Source of the DNA: Sipunculus nudus
Lineage: Eukaryota; Annelida; Sipuncula; Golfingiida; Sipunculidae
Direction: 5' to 3'
Assembly (NCBI GenBank): GCA_026874595.1
Contig: CM049309.1
Coordinates: 21,548,033 to 21,612,032 of the forward strand
Length of the DNA stretch: 64,000 nucleotides
Positions within the stretch are counted from its first letter, which is position 1; each line of letters opens with the position of its first letter. Made by a program: the position numbers and the translations under genes. The notes under the pieces were generated by a model. It had not been told where the DNA came from and did no database searches. It saw only the letters and a program-made list of their open reading frames with translations. Shown here in pieces: positions 39,726-52,417 of this stretch.

Positions 39726-41409
39726 CGTGGCATTCAGTTAATAACCAAGGAATTCACTTATTATATGTTTTAATTATAGGTTATTCCAAAGCCGTTTATG
39801 CCTACGAGCTTCTCCTTCATATTCATTATTTTGAACTTTAAGACCAGTTTTAGTTTCATCCAAAATACGACAGATGGTGCTTGCTTGAATATAATGAAGC
39901 CAGACTAAACTATGAGTCTCAGGAAATTTAAAGATGTGAAAATATATATGATGTATGTATGTATATGTATGTATGTATGCATGTCTGTCTGTATATTGCG
40001 CAAGAGAGCCTAGGGCTATGATTCCGAGAAACTAATTGCTTTTTACCTTTGTACACAATCGTAGCTGCCGACAGATGGCGCAGCGATACCCCCTTCGAAA
40101 AATAATTTGATATATCTCTTGATTTATAGAGAAATAACGAAAATGTCTCCCTCTAGGGACACACATTGCATCATTTCCGACAGTTTAAGACCAAAAACGT
40201 GCATATCCAAACGTGCATGGCCACAGAGGAGTCTGTGACAAAAGTCCCGTGCGACCACCGTCAATTACAATATCAACATCAAATGTATATTAACTCCGCA
40301 CATTAATAAAATGCCGTGGTTTATATTTATAACGTATTGAGCATTTCATTAATTTGAATGGCAATTAACTAAAAAAATTCAGGTCAGAAGAGAATATATA
40401 TAATATATATAAATATATGATTAAATATGTAAATAAATTTTGTCTCTTTTGTGACGTTTGTCTCATTTCCTGTCTAATAAAATAGAAGGGCGGGGGGGGG
40501 GGGGGGGGGAGATCATTGCAATTATACAGTTCTTACAGGATAGTTATGGGTGTTTCAGTATTTTATGATCCACCGAGATTTTTATATTTTTATTTTTTCA
40601 CATCAGCTGTTGCCGGACGTCTCCACTTCCCTTGGAAATTTATTTTCTCCTCAATGTTTTTGTTCATTCGGACAGTTTGTAATATTGATGATCCAACTAT
40701 AATCTGAGGCTTTGGGCGTGGTCCAAAAAGCATCATTCTGCTTTAAACTTATTCTGCTTGCCGATACACTTCCCCTTGATATCAAACTCACGTAGATTCT
40801 CGCCTGCATGGACGCTCTCCTCCAGTACCTTTGTGTCGACACCCGCGCCTTTAACGAACCCTGACAGGTTTATTTCTTCCAATTTCTCCCAAAAATTATT
40901 CCACAAACCGTGTCACCATGCATCACTTGTGACCTTTGTCTCACCTTCACCGCCAGTTATCATATCAGTTTTATTTCAGGCCCAATATGATCCATCTTAA
41001 TGTAAACCTCGACAGACCTATACGAGTGTCACTCGTATCAGTACACGCTACACGTGTAAAAACTGTAAATTCTATCAGGAATTTTAAAAGTGGTTGCAAA
41101 GATACGAATAAATAAATCGGATTAATTCCCCTTTCGTTAAGGTCTATAGGTTCCCTCATCAGACTTAAATACTCTTCACCTATAGATTATTCTGCACAAA
41201 CTAAATTTAAACCTGCTTTCTATATATCGCCTTATAATTATGGTAATAAGATAATGTATAACTGTCTGATCGATTCATCTATTCCCTGTTGAAAATTTAA
41301 CATCAACGATGACGGCCTTATAACATAATATTATTATATATAAGAAAATTTAACTCATTAAAAATTTCCTAATGCGAACATGTGTCTCTGTAATCTTCCC
41401 TTGCTTGCA

Positions 41410-41608
41410 TGACATCTCGACGTCATGTCACCATGGGTACAACGTGGCCATCACGTGACGTCAAAGACGTTCAAGTCTACGATGTCGTTTGGTGACGTCA
41501 TAAACGTACCTAGCTACCTTTGGATACGTGTTTGTTTGGAGGAGCAGAAAAGTTTTCTTACTCTCTTTACAAGTTGTGCCTGTGATTACTCAGCAAATTT
41601 TCATCAGA
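41410..41608 (+). promoter_or_regulatory. CRE-rich region before kinase gene copy 1
   Basis: Two perfect palindromic cAMP-response elements TGACGTCA lie at 41456-41463 and 41493-41500, with a CGACGTCA half-match near 41419. A TATA-like TATATAAG lies near 41336. Upstream ATGs at 41425 (87-codon frame overlapping the main start) and 41433 (strong context, 20 codons) would repress translation if transcribed. All of this recurs in copy 2. Confidence 0.5.
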
Positions 41609-44600
41609 ATGATCGTAACATTCCTCGGAATCTGTCAAGTGTTTATCTTGGCTTTAGGACGGACCTTTCAGGAAACCAAAGAAGATGACAGTAGCAGTTT
41701 TCTGCCAGCGGTTTTACAAGAAGATAAGTTGTTCAAGTCCACTGATGCTTGTCCCGCTGCAAGCTTATGCCGTCTAGCTTTGACCTCCCCTACAGGCTGC
41801 AGTGGACCCAAAGACCACGGTAAGAGTTCATGGCCAGCCTCAGCACCCGCCATCATCCCTGAATACCATGATGCAGTTGTTGGCTCGGAGAAGTTACCGG
41901 AAGGAAACGCCCCCAGCTTAAAAGCCTCAGCCGCCGTGAGTTGTTACTCGAGCAGTGGAAGCGAGTCTTCTCTGGCGGTTGCGGAGGTGCTAACTGGCGG
42001 GTCCATTAGTTCTGGGATCTCAGTGGTCTCCAGCTGCATATTTGATGGCAGCTGGGCTGGCTCAGCGGACTCTGTCCATGGTCCCAAAGGTCTGCCCAGC
42101 CTGGGAGGTTTGGGTCTCTGCCTTGACAGCAACAGCACAGCTGGTTCGAGCATCAGAGAACCGGACGACGATATCATCCAAAGGCTTCTGAACAATGGGA
42201 TAGAAGACGTTATACTGCAGACAGATGAATACGGCACTCCTTGTCGTCTAGGGGGCGGGGCATACGGCCAGGTCTTCCGGGTAAGTTTTTATTTATTGAA
42301 ACATTACATATATCAATTGTAGGTGACCTGACGCAACATGGCATTACTCACATTTATTTTTCCTTATAAATCAAGTTTGGTGCATGTTGTCTTAATGTTT
42401 ATGTTTATCTTATAAAACAAATACGCATATTAATGAAAGCCTGCAGTAAGCTCCACGCAGGAGCAAGAAAACTAAGGACAGACCATCAGTAATGTAGCCA
42501 GTTTTAGGCAGGTCACCTATATTGCTCTTTTACGATAAATTTTGTACATTTGATGAGCTCTGTCATAAACTGCGACTAAATAAATACCACGATGACAACA
42601 CGGAAGGAATTCTTTCAGTTAACTCAAAATGCGTAAAAAATATACTATCGGAACCAGGACACTGTACATCGTAATTAAATATTATATCATTTATATAATA
42701 TAATATTATTTATTTAATTATATTATGTTATAATTTGCTTGATATCATATTATCATATTATTTATATTATATAATGTTATGTTATATTATATTATAATAA
42801 TTTTCCAGGGTTCGTACCGAGGTGCCTTGGCGGCGGTCAAGGTTAAGACCAAACTCGATGAAGAGGTCAACATTTATCAGGCACTAATGACGTCATCCTC
42901 TCCTGAAAGATTCGTCAGGTAGGTGATTTTAACAATAATCCTTTCAATAATTATTACTCCATGACTATTCTGTCAGCAGTATTATAAATACATGTACATA
43001 ACTGACTGCCATATGCAATTTTATTGTTGAATTTCAACAAATGGTTGCTGTATAATGCACTTCTAGAATATTTATACCATCCATTCTTACATTATCCATT
43101 CTTGAAAAACAAAAAAAGTTTGAGAAAGTAAGAATAACACTTTGTGAAGGGTTGTTAATATGTGAACCAATAACATTATAAAAGCGTTTTTCAAACAATT
43201 ACTGCATTAAATTGGTTTCATTTCAGTCTGTATCACTCTGTGATAGTGAGGGATGGCGAGATAATGGCAATGGAACTTTGCGCGTGCAACATACGGGACC
43301 TTGTTACCAAAAGGTAACATTCAAATCACGTTCACATAAAAAAGTGTGTGTGGAGTTGACTCTTTGACATTTTGGAGCTATAATAACCACTGCATTCACT
43401 ATACTAACACACACATTAATGTACACCACATACCAATACAGTATTTAGACAATAATGATTAGCATTACTGAACTATATGTTCATGAATGTTTGTAGGGTA
43501 ACATGTTCATTATTCATTATGTTACTAGATGTTTGTAGGGGTTACACGTTCGTTATTCATTATGTTACTGGATGTTTGTAGGGGTTACACGTTCATTATT
43601 CATGTTACTGGATGTTTGTAGGGGTAACATGTTCATTATTCATTATACATGTGTTATTGGACGTTTGTAGGGGTAACATGTTCATTATTCATTATGTTAT
43701 TGTATGTTTGAAGGGGTAACATGTTCATTTTTCATTATGTTATTAAACGTTTGGAGATATAGAACAAGAATACACAGAAAAAGTCGGATCACCCCGTATG
43801 GGGTTATTAAACGTTTGTAGGGTAACATGTTCATTATTCATTTTGTTATTGAATGTTTGTAGGGGTACTCCGGGACTTCCAGACAAGGTGATCCGTTACG
43901 TGTCCCTCCAGATGCTGACGGCCTTTCATTGCCTTCAACAAGTCAGGATTATCCACTTAGACATCAAACCGGACAACTTTCTGCTGACTCAGCAGGGACA
44001 AGTTAAATTGGTATGTGTGTTTATTCCGGTAATGTAGTCATTGTAAATTATCTTACTTCTCTCTTTATTCTGGTAAACTCTGACTCTAGAATAAATAAGA
44101 ATAAGTCCAACAGCCGATGGATCATTTTATATTTAATCCAGACAATAATTAAGAACAATACAGTAGTTATAGTTTCAAGCATGTTCTTCTGCAATAACAT
44201 TGAATTTCAGTACAGTAATGATTAGTATAGATAAAACAAAATAAAAACATGTTACAAGCTGTAACCATTGGTAAACTTTCTTCTACAAGGCTCTCTGTAA
44301 CCATCCTTGCGTGACCCACTATAACCTTTTTTTCGCTTTAAAACTCTCCACGAAACCTGCTATATCTACAAATCTTTGTAATCATATTTTATAGATCACA
44401 CTGTATATGGTTCGTTTGTTTGCAGTGTGACTTTGGTGTTAGTCGCCAGATGGATGGTGAAATAACCGAGACTGACTTGGGCGGGACATCTCCCGGAACA
44501 GAGGGATACAAAGCCCCCGAGGTAATACGTGGTGGCAAGATCGGCTTCGAGGCTGACCTCTTTAGCCTGGGGGTTACCATGTACGAGATGTACACGGCCA

Positions 44601-46767
44601 AGTTAGTGTCGTATATAATAATACCTCCGCCCGTCGGCGAGCTTTTGTGTTTTCATTATGGTTATCATGTTTTTTTTGTTAGCAATTTCACTGTGAAAAG
44701 TTACGAACAGATTTCAATGACTTTTGCTTAAGGGTTGTGTTAAAACCAACAAACAATCCATTACATTATGGAGGTGATATGAATCATCACAATATGTTTT
44801 TAACTTAAAGGATTCTATAACTTTGAGAAATTTCTATATCCTGGCCAAAGGCCAGAGCCATTGATATGAACTAAAAGGGCCGCCTTTGTTCTAAAGAACT
44901 CAGCCGTGATCCAGGTTTGGAGTGACACAGATATTTTTGTGTAACACATACTTAATTTTTATTAGGATCCTGGCGGATGTATATATGGAGTCTTAAACTA
45001 CTTTTCTAATTCGTTTGTTTCCCTTTTAATTGATGTAAGTATAAATCTTAATACACCTTAAAATTCACGTGACACACAAATGTTTAGCTACAAACATCCA
45101 ACTAAAGCGTTACATTTGATAAATATTGTACTGTTTTGTATTTCAGGTTGCCGTGGCCACGTGCAAATGACTTTTGCGTTCTGGAAACCTTAGAGACGGT
45201 TGGTGTTAAGTACCCAGACACGGTACCGGGGGATGCTCAGAACCTCTTGACTCAGACACTTGTGTGAGTAGCTCCCTGATACATTGAGTTACTCATCATG
45301 TGACCATGTACTGGTTTACTTTAGCCCCTCTCTGATCTTAGCCTTAATATTTGTCTGCATATGCTGTCTCCATTAACAATTGGAATTCAATTTAGTATAA
45401 GCTCCTTAATTTCTTAACTCATTTTCTACTTCACACTGACTTTATATTGTAGGTTTCAATTTCATTCCCCCCTGAGTAATGTATGCCTCACCATATCCCA
45501 ATAATAAATCTGTAAAATATATTCATTTTACACTAATATTTTCACTGTATATCTACCTACTTTTACTGCTATACCAATCGTTTTCGTTTCTATTTTCTTT
45601 CATGTATATCGCCCTGTTTATCAGCATGTTTTTCTTGTATATATCTTACTATCACTGACTACTTTATATCTTCGTAACTGCGGACTGCAATCCTGTATAA
45701 CTCTACTTCTCTGCATTCTACTGTATCTCATCTCTTCAGTCTTGATCCTCTGTCCCGTCTACGAATCCAGAATTCTCCAGACTCCTACTTGAAGCATGAG
45801 TAAGTTTACTTTCTCCATTGTTACCGTTTCACTGAGTAAAACTCTTCTTCATTTTCAAAATAGTTTTTATTCTTAGACTAGCTGTAGATGTTAACGACAA
45901 TTACTGTCATGAAGAATATTTCAATGTTGATTTGATATCGGCTGCTATAGCTTTACATTTAAGTTCAATAAATAAACTTTTAGATTATGTTCAGTCTGCA
46001 CAGATACTGTTATAGCGTGTGTGTTTCTTATTTTAAAGCATTGAGATCGTATGAGCGTAATATATAAAATAAAATAGTGTTATATATAAAAAAAATTGTT
46101 CTGGAATCAAATACTATTATGCTACAATTTGTTATTATACCGATGTTAATTACAGTTTTTCAGTGTAGTTAAATATAGGTTTGTATAATGTACAATAAAT
46201 AGCGAAATAAAAAATGTATTCAGGTATATACAGGCATATGCTAAAGCGACCTCTGTCATTGTTTGCAGGTATTTCAGTACAGCGATGGAAGGAAGAGATC
46301 CGAGCTTGCCATCGGATGATATCATGGTAAGTTCACACGATATGACGTCATTTTCCAAAACCTACTGTTTGATGGCGCGGGTTTAGGTATTGTTTTCATT
46401 AAGTGTACTCAGGGTCAACCAGGTTACATCTCGCTAGGATGTGAAACTACGTGCATTTTGACCTAATCTCCTTTGCAGATATGTTACTTCTAAGTTCACA
46501 TAACACTATTTTTGGATTATCATATTCCTTTATCTACAGTGAAGCACAGTTATGTTATTAATAACCTGAATTGAAACTTCCGTTTTTTTCAGTTAAAACT
46601 AAGTATAATCAACCCCTTCCGTTTGTACTGTTAAGCATATTTAGACGTCAAGAATACATCAGCCGTTTGGGGCTTTTAGTCAGCTGATATTTGTGCAGTT
46701 TGATTGATATGGTGTATCCTTATATTTTCAGGTGTTCCTGATGGAGACCGCCACCTTGTGCCACTGA
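41609..46767 (+). CDS. Ser/Thr protein kinase with putative signal peptide, copy 1
   Basis: Nine exons: 41609-42280, 42809-42918, 43227-43313, 43863-44010, 44426-44601, 45147-45263, 45740-45799, 46269-46326, 46732-46767. All joins are GT-AG and keep frame, giving 487 aa. The start is the first in-frame ATG, in MIVTFLGICQVFILALG, a signal-peptide-like segment; the next ~190 residues are Ser/Gly-rich and unrecognised. Kinase core: LGGGAYGQVF (~214-223), Lys235 in AAVKVK, HLDIKPDNFL with Asp323, Lys325 and Asn328, DFG 341-343, APE 369-371. All key residues are present, so it is probably active, phosphorylating Ser/Thr (the HxDxKPxN loop fits). HLD replaces HRD, as in MLCK-like kinases. Substrate and family unknown; a secreted or Golgi location is inference. 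AATAAA follows at 46791. Confidence 0.88.
43480..43862 (+). repeat. ~45-bp minisatellite ending in a functional splice acceptor
   Basis: About eight units of GTTTGTAGGGGTAACATGTT followed by CATTATTCATTATGTTATTG lie in kinase intron 3. The last unit, TGTTTGTAG|GGGTACTCC, is the exon 4 acceptor, so most earlier units carry the same TTTGTAG|GGG decoy. One unit is split by a ~50-bp insertion near 43753-43800. Confidence 0.85.
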
Positions 46768-48130
46768 TGTCAGGGCATAGATTACCTTGGAATAAAACCT
46801 ATCTACCTCATTCCCACGGAGAACCCGGGGGGCTTTTGAACAAGACTGCAACTACATAAGAATTTCTCTGACTGAATCGTGTTGTCATGAAATAATCTTC
46901 ATCATCATCTTTATCATTGTTATCATAAGTAACTTGAGAACGCGCCGTCATCACCAACATCTTCACCTGATCATCACACTTGTCGGATATTTAAATAAAA
47001 GGCCTATTTCACTTTTTTCAGCAAAAATCAAGAAATATGTTATTAAAAGATAAGATACAGAATTGAGTGAATGTAAGCTTAATGCTATTTTTATATATGA
47101 ATAATAAATGTTTACTGTAAAAGTTAATCTAAGTCGTTGTATGTTTGATGGGGCAGTGAAATGTTATATATTTGGTAAAAATCCCCAATACATCTGTATG
47201 GGGGTATGACGGAGTGTGTGCGTGCGTGTGTATGTGTGTGTGAGAGAGAGAGAGAGCCCACGTCCGTGTTTGTACTCGTGACGTGTCTACGTATGACACA
47301 CCTGATCAAGCGTACCTCTTGGTTAGGCGTACTTGTTGAAAATGGTGCTTTTTTTAAAAAAAGGCGTGTCTTTATGCCAGCAATGTCATTCCTTGCTCAC
47401 GTCACCCATCAGAAGGCATGAAACATGAGGAAAAAATTATATACATAATCAATGTTTACTTGGTAATGATTAAAATGAATGGAGAGACGAGAGAGCTCAT
47501 AATTTCGAACATTCACTTTAAAAAAGGGATTATGTACAAAATTAGAAGGACCGACAGAAAATCTTCAGTATATATCCGAGATCCGAAGATACTTAATCTA
47601 TATTATTACTAGCGGTGGGGGCAATCAAACGTTGTCACACAACGGTGTTCTAAGGGTGTCGGGAGTCATTTTCCATATTTCCCCCATAAACACTGAGGAA
47701 TTTAACATAATTTCTCGAAGGGTCTATCGTGGCGCCATCAGTCAGGAAGTATGCAGTATATAGTTGTTTTCGCCAGGATATCTTTTGCCATCAGTCGCAT
47801 TTAGAATAAACCTGCATGTATGCTCTTCGAGTAGGAAATAAAGAACGGGTAATATTTCTAGTGTGATCAAAATAACAACAGGTAAAGGATAATCTCTTTT
47901 CTTTTATTAATTTTTAATTATTTACATGTTTACAATTTACATTCCATGGATATACATAAAATTTCATTTTTATCTTTTATTTACAATGGACACAATAATG
48001 TGGAAATTATACCTCGTGTAATCATAAAATCTCGAAAATAGCGCTCGGTCAGTCGACTTACCCACAGAAAATATGTTTAAAATGTTATTAATTAAACCGG
48101 TGAAACATCCCTGGATACATGAATATATAA
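46768..48130. other. 3' flank of kinase gene; no further gene
   Basis: AATAAA signals at 46791, 46994 and 47103 are candidate polyadenylation signals. A (TG)n(GA)n microsatellite lies at ~47215-47256. Otherwise AT-rich with nothing recognised. Confidence 0.6.
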
Positions 48131-48135
48131 TATAG

Positions 48136-48460
48136 TTGCTGTTGTTGTTAATCTTTATTTTCTCCGTCAAAGCGGAGATCAACATACAAAATGTAAATAC
48201 AGAAGTAAAACAAATTACAAACCAATAATCATAAAAGGTCAATAGGAAAAAAGTTAGTAAAGCGGCTGAATAGTGTTCGTGTCCGGAATATTCATTTAAT
48301 CCATATTCAGTGTCCGCTCTTATCAAGGCTCTTAGGAATTCAATGTCCGACAGGGCAACAAGTTGTGCTTCAACCTGAACGGGTAATTTATCACAGACAG
48401 ATACATATATACACAGTAATATGGAATATAAGCCTTGACGGTATTCATACATTATAATAA
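48136..48460 (-). mobile_element. LINE 3' end with hairpin and (AAC)n tail
   Basis: On the minus strand the sequence reads GTTGATCTCCGCTTTGACGG then AGAAAATAAAGATTAACAAC and AACAGCAAC. CTCCG...CGGAG forms a short hairpin before the AATAAA and an AAC-repeat tail, the typical 3' end of one class of mollusc LINE. An open frame upstream on the same strand (to ~48452) is likely the decayed end of the element; the body is missing. Confidence 0.6.
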
Positions 48461-48637
48461 TAGCATAATAATTTTATATAACTGAGACCTTGAGTCCGTG
48501 GGGACATAGTGGGGCTTTTATGAAAAAAAATACGTAATTGAGGGAATACCCATACTGAGGCGTATACGGCACTCGAATGGGGGAACCATACAGCCAGAGT
48601 TCTAAAATGGCCGTTTACGACGAGCAATCCTTGTTCG

Positions 48638-48738
48638 CAGTGGCGTCAATTTTTCTTCCAGGGTGGGGGGAAGACTTTGTATATTTTTATATACACATAC
48701 ACTTATACCTTTTTCAGCGTCTCTGAGTGACATATTCA

Positions 48739-48798
<60 letters not shown>

Positions 48799-49155
48799 CC
48801 TATATATATATCACTAATATCTATTTATATATATATGATTATAAATATATCTTTATATATATAAATATATGATATATATATATATATATAAACATACCGA
48901 TGTTAATCATATTTCAAATAATTATGATATTGTAATAGAAAATAAGTTTTTGTAATTCGAAGCAAGGTTTAGAAATATAATTTTTTAGTAAATTGATCCA
49001 AAGTCTTTAATTCTATTTATTAATATATTTCATTTGCAATATTATAATATTATATCTGAAAAGTGAGGAGAGGGGATGATTACATTGGCCATCCCCCCCT
49101 TGCCAAAAAGTGGAGGGGATTATATACCCCCATCCCCCCTATATTGACGCCCCTG
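48638..49155 (-). mobile_element. hAT-type MITE, copy 2
   Basis: It begins CAGTGGCGTCAATTTTTCTT and ends ATATTGACGCCCCTG, inverted relative to the copy at 2921-3283, and is flanked on both sides by the exact 8-bp duplication CTTGTTCG (48630-48637 and 49156-49163). Internal landmarks match copy 1: CAGCGTCTCTGAGTGACATA, TCAATTTACT (reverse), and GGCCATCCCCCC. It is longer because of an expanded TA tract (~48742-48885). No coding capacity. Confidence 0.9.
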
Positions 49156-49721
49156 CTTGTTCGCAAGAAAAAGACTAAAGGAAACACTCCTAGATCCTAG
49201 TGTCACCAGAAAATCGGTGACAATATGTACGGTGTTTTGTATCATAGTTTAACGAAGTCTGTTCTCTATTGATATTGACGTGAGGCGTCATCCTAAAGCG
49301 TTGACAGGTCTTGATTGTATATATATTGTGTATTCTTGTATGAAATCCCATCGGCTATCAGCTGATTTATCTGTGTCACGCATTGCGTGTATTACATCTG
49401 GTATGTGGGTCGCCATGGTGACGCTAGCAGTCATACTAGATCACATATATCCTTATATGGGACACTTGAGCCATAAGCCAATCAGAGAACCGGATCGCCG
49501 TACACAGTGCATAGGCGATTGTGACGTCAGAGTTCAGGGAGAGACGCGGGACGCTGCTTCAGTTGGGTCTTGAAGCTTGAAGAGGCAGCACGCACGCACG
49601 GCAGAACGAACATTGAAACGCTTAAACCCGCCAGGAACGGCATAGAAGCAAGCTTCTACATGAGGCAAGGGCCCAGCTCACGAGATCACAGCCGTGCTGC
49701 CGACAGAGCATCGTATTGGCG
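49156..49721. other. No gene seen
   Basis: A ~97-codon plus-strand frame (49280-49573) has no recognisable domain and no splice context. Two GACGTCA-like motifs occur, but not in a promoter-like arrangement. Confidence 0.4.
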
Positions 49722-50355
49722 GTAAAGTAAGTGCGCACGCGTCACCTGCCGGCCTAGTTCAGCTTGACCTAGATACATAATCGCTGTTAGCCGTGAAACA
49801 ATTGCTAAACGAGTAAGGTCAAGGACTCTAAGCTCATATGTAAACAAAGAGAGCTATTACCATTCATGTGAACGTAAACCTACCCGGGTCGCTGTCAAGC
49901 AAGATCAGTTGAAGATCGCTAAACTCAAATAGACTATATGGTACTAACCATACGCTAGATTCTACACAAAACAGTAACCAGAGATCTCTGAAGGAACTGG
50001 ACTTTATTGTTTTTATACAAACCATGGACTCAGTAAATATCCTGTATTTTTAATGTGAAGGACTGTCGTATTGACACATCAACGCACACACACTCACATC
50101 TATGTCTCTGTATGTATTGTCTTGAATTATATTTGTGAATTTAACCTGATGTCTCATAGTTTCTATTGATCTGGGTATATGATTGTTTGGTATTTTTATA
50201 CACGTCCTTAAAAGAACCTGGAAATGTCACCTGTAATGACCGGGATCTAATTTCTTGATTAGTGAAATCAAGTGGCGAGCGTAAACCCATTATATTTTTT
50301 ATAGGATATATCCGTTGTAAAGTTATCACGTTTAGTCAGGGGTGACACCTAGGTT
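49722..50355 (+). repeat. ~630-bp dispersed repeat, copy A (inverted to 58664-59310)
   Basis: From GGCGGTAAAGTAAGTGCGCA to GTCAGGGGTGACACCT this matches the reverse complement of 58664-59310 almost throughout, including the CCTGCCGGCCTAGTTCAGCT block and the GATCTCTGAAGGAACTGGAC block. The other copy lies inside the 2-kb hAT-like insertion, so this may be a piece of another such element. One end resembles an LTR start (TGTCACCCCTGAC), but no LTR pair is seen. Confidence 0.8.
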
Positions 50356-52139
50356 ATAATATTTTTGTTCCAACAGCACCCATCTCCGTATCTGAGCCGG
50401 GCAAGTGGAAACACGGCTTAAAAACTACTATTATATACCGTCACATAGAAGCCTTCTTTTTAATAACGGATTTATTTAGCCCTCGAAAAATATGTTCATT
50501 ATAAAACTGGATATTAACCACAGATAATACTTTCTTAAAGGAGGACACTGAGCAAATTTTCAAAAACACACGGAGATACAGGCATAAACGAAACCTATAT
50601 TTCTTAGGACCGCATACATTCATCTAAGTTCATGAATTTTCAGGAATAATCTTGTCCACTCCACAGTTGTCGGCCAAAAGTTTTATTCACCTTTGTAAAA
50701 TCGCGTCACCTTTGCCTGAAAAAAGATTTATACCTATTTCCATTAGACATTACGGTTTAGTTATGTCTCGGGATGATGTTTTTCTTAATATTACCAATGA
50801 AAACTGATGTGTTGCTCCTTATCTCTTTACATAACATTGTTGTGGTCTCAATGAAATCAACTGGATTTGGGAAAATAAAAGTTTCCGTATCCCCCAATGT
50901 AGAAAACTTCTCAATTTTCAAAACACATATGCACAGAACACAATATATTTAAATTTTATTAACCTAACCGGGTAAATATCCCTGAATATAAGAGCATATA
51001 AGTGATCCTATAGTCGTGAATACACGACCTAGCAGGCATTTATATTGATTTGGCAAGTATGCTCGCTGGTAGTAGTTTAGGCTCTCTTATTTCAGAGGGG
51101 GTAAAATGGCGCTGGTGGTCCTAGCGCAGTAGTTTTGGCAATCTGTATTATAATTGACGGTAGTCGCACTCAACCACTGTCAGGAAACTCAATAGTTTTT
51201 AAACCATGTAAACCGAGGGCATGATGCCGTTTTTGGCCAATAATCATGGTTTCAATAATGGCGACCTAATTTGCATACTCCAAAAATAAAATAGACCCAA
51301 CCCTCGATTTATAATGTCATAAATCTTTGACCAAACACATACATGTGACAACAGACATGGATAAATATATATTATAAATGTATGTTTGTTTGTATGTATA
51401 ATGCGCGCCATCTTCCGACCTGACTCATCTTAAGATTTGTCTGACCAGATAACCCATATCGGATCTTAAGATCGGTCAGACCCATTCACTTATCCCCAAT
51501 GCATGTTTTTGAAATGGCGAGATTGATCAGACCAATAACCAAATTCAGGAATCAGTATAAATATACATTCGGCAAGTAACGGGGGTCACAAAACAGCATT
51601 TATATCGTCTTCTCTTTTCATATTTTTCATTCAAAGCTATATGTATAAATGCATCGGTATAGATCATGATCGGGTATTAGGTCTGTTCCATCTTAAGATT
51701 TCTTATGTGAAAGTAAACTCTGTAAGCTACATGATGGAGCAGTATGGGTTTTTATACGCAAACATATGCAACTCGTACTACAAAGAGATTAAAAGATATT
51801 ATCAAAAGATTCTCATTTAATGAAGATGAATATGCTCAGGCAGGGTTGGTTAGTGAAATTACTGAATGTCTTGATTGTACCATGTATATTGATAATGATA
51901 ATTTATATATATATATACCCCTTCCACGGATCCAGCAACATGTGATAACGACTGATGTTAAATGTGCGGGTACGTTATATATAGAAGAACACTTGTTATC
52001 CCCTCGCAACGAAGTTGCAGGAGGGGATACAGTAAAGGCGTTTTCACGAATGCGTCCGAACGAATTTTAAGTCCGAACGAAAATTTGCTGTACGAATGAA
52101 AAAAAAATCCATTATTTTATGTTGGTGAATACACACTAA
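50356..52139. other. No supported gene
   Basis: AT-rich. A ~108-codon plus-strand frame (51744-52070) is not recognised. Near 52034 the motif GCGTTTTCACGAATGCGTCC resembles the end of the neighbouring inverted repeat, suggesting a second, truncated copy of that terminus. Confidence 0.4.
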
Positions 52140-52344
52140 AGGCGGTTTCACACCGGATGCGTCCGAACGAATATGACACGCATGAATATTTCTGTCGTTC
52201 TGACTAAAATCCTGTCGCATCCGAAATTTCATTCACACCAAATCCGAACGATATTTTTGGTTTCCGACCGATGAGTTTTCTTCTCCGAAATTCGTAATGG
52301 ACAGCTATATGAGAAATATATCGGATGCCCTACAATATAGGCTT

Positions 52345-52417
<73 letters not shown>

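Larger units (their letters stand above)
39726..44020 (+). repeat. Segmental duplication, upstream copy
   Basis: From CGTGGCATTCAGTTAATAAC at 39726 the sequence matches 59742-64000 in the same orientation nearly base for base, including the flank, a poly-G run (~40494-40509), kinase exons 1-4 and introns. Offset falls from 20,016 bp at the start to 19,975 bp at exon 4 because of intron indels. The right boundary is not visible, since the second copy runs off the window. Confidence 0.95.

Noticed and set aside
41528-41608. N-terminal extension of the kinase upstream of 41609
   Set aside because: The extended frame starts with GTG, not ATG; the first in-frame ATG is 41609, and the same holds in copy 2 (61613).
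47970-48452. 160-codon minus-strand membrane-like protein
   Set aside because: It ends in the LINE 3' hairpin and AAC tail; the hydrophobic part is AT-rich repeat-derived.
49722-50355. Solo LTR
   Set aside because: One end resembles TGTCAC, but there is no matching CA end at the shared boundary, no duplication and no internal region.
51744-52070. 108-codon gene
   Set aside because: No recognisable fold, AT-rich tract inside, and its end overlaps a repeat terminus.
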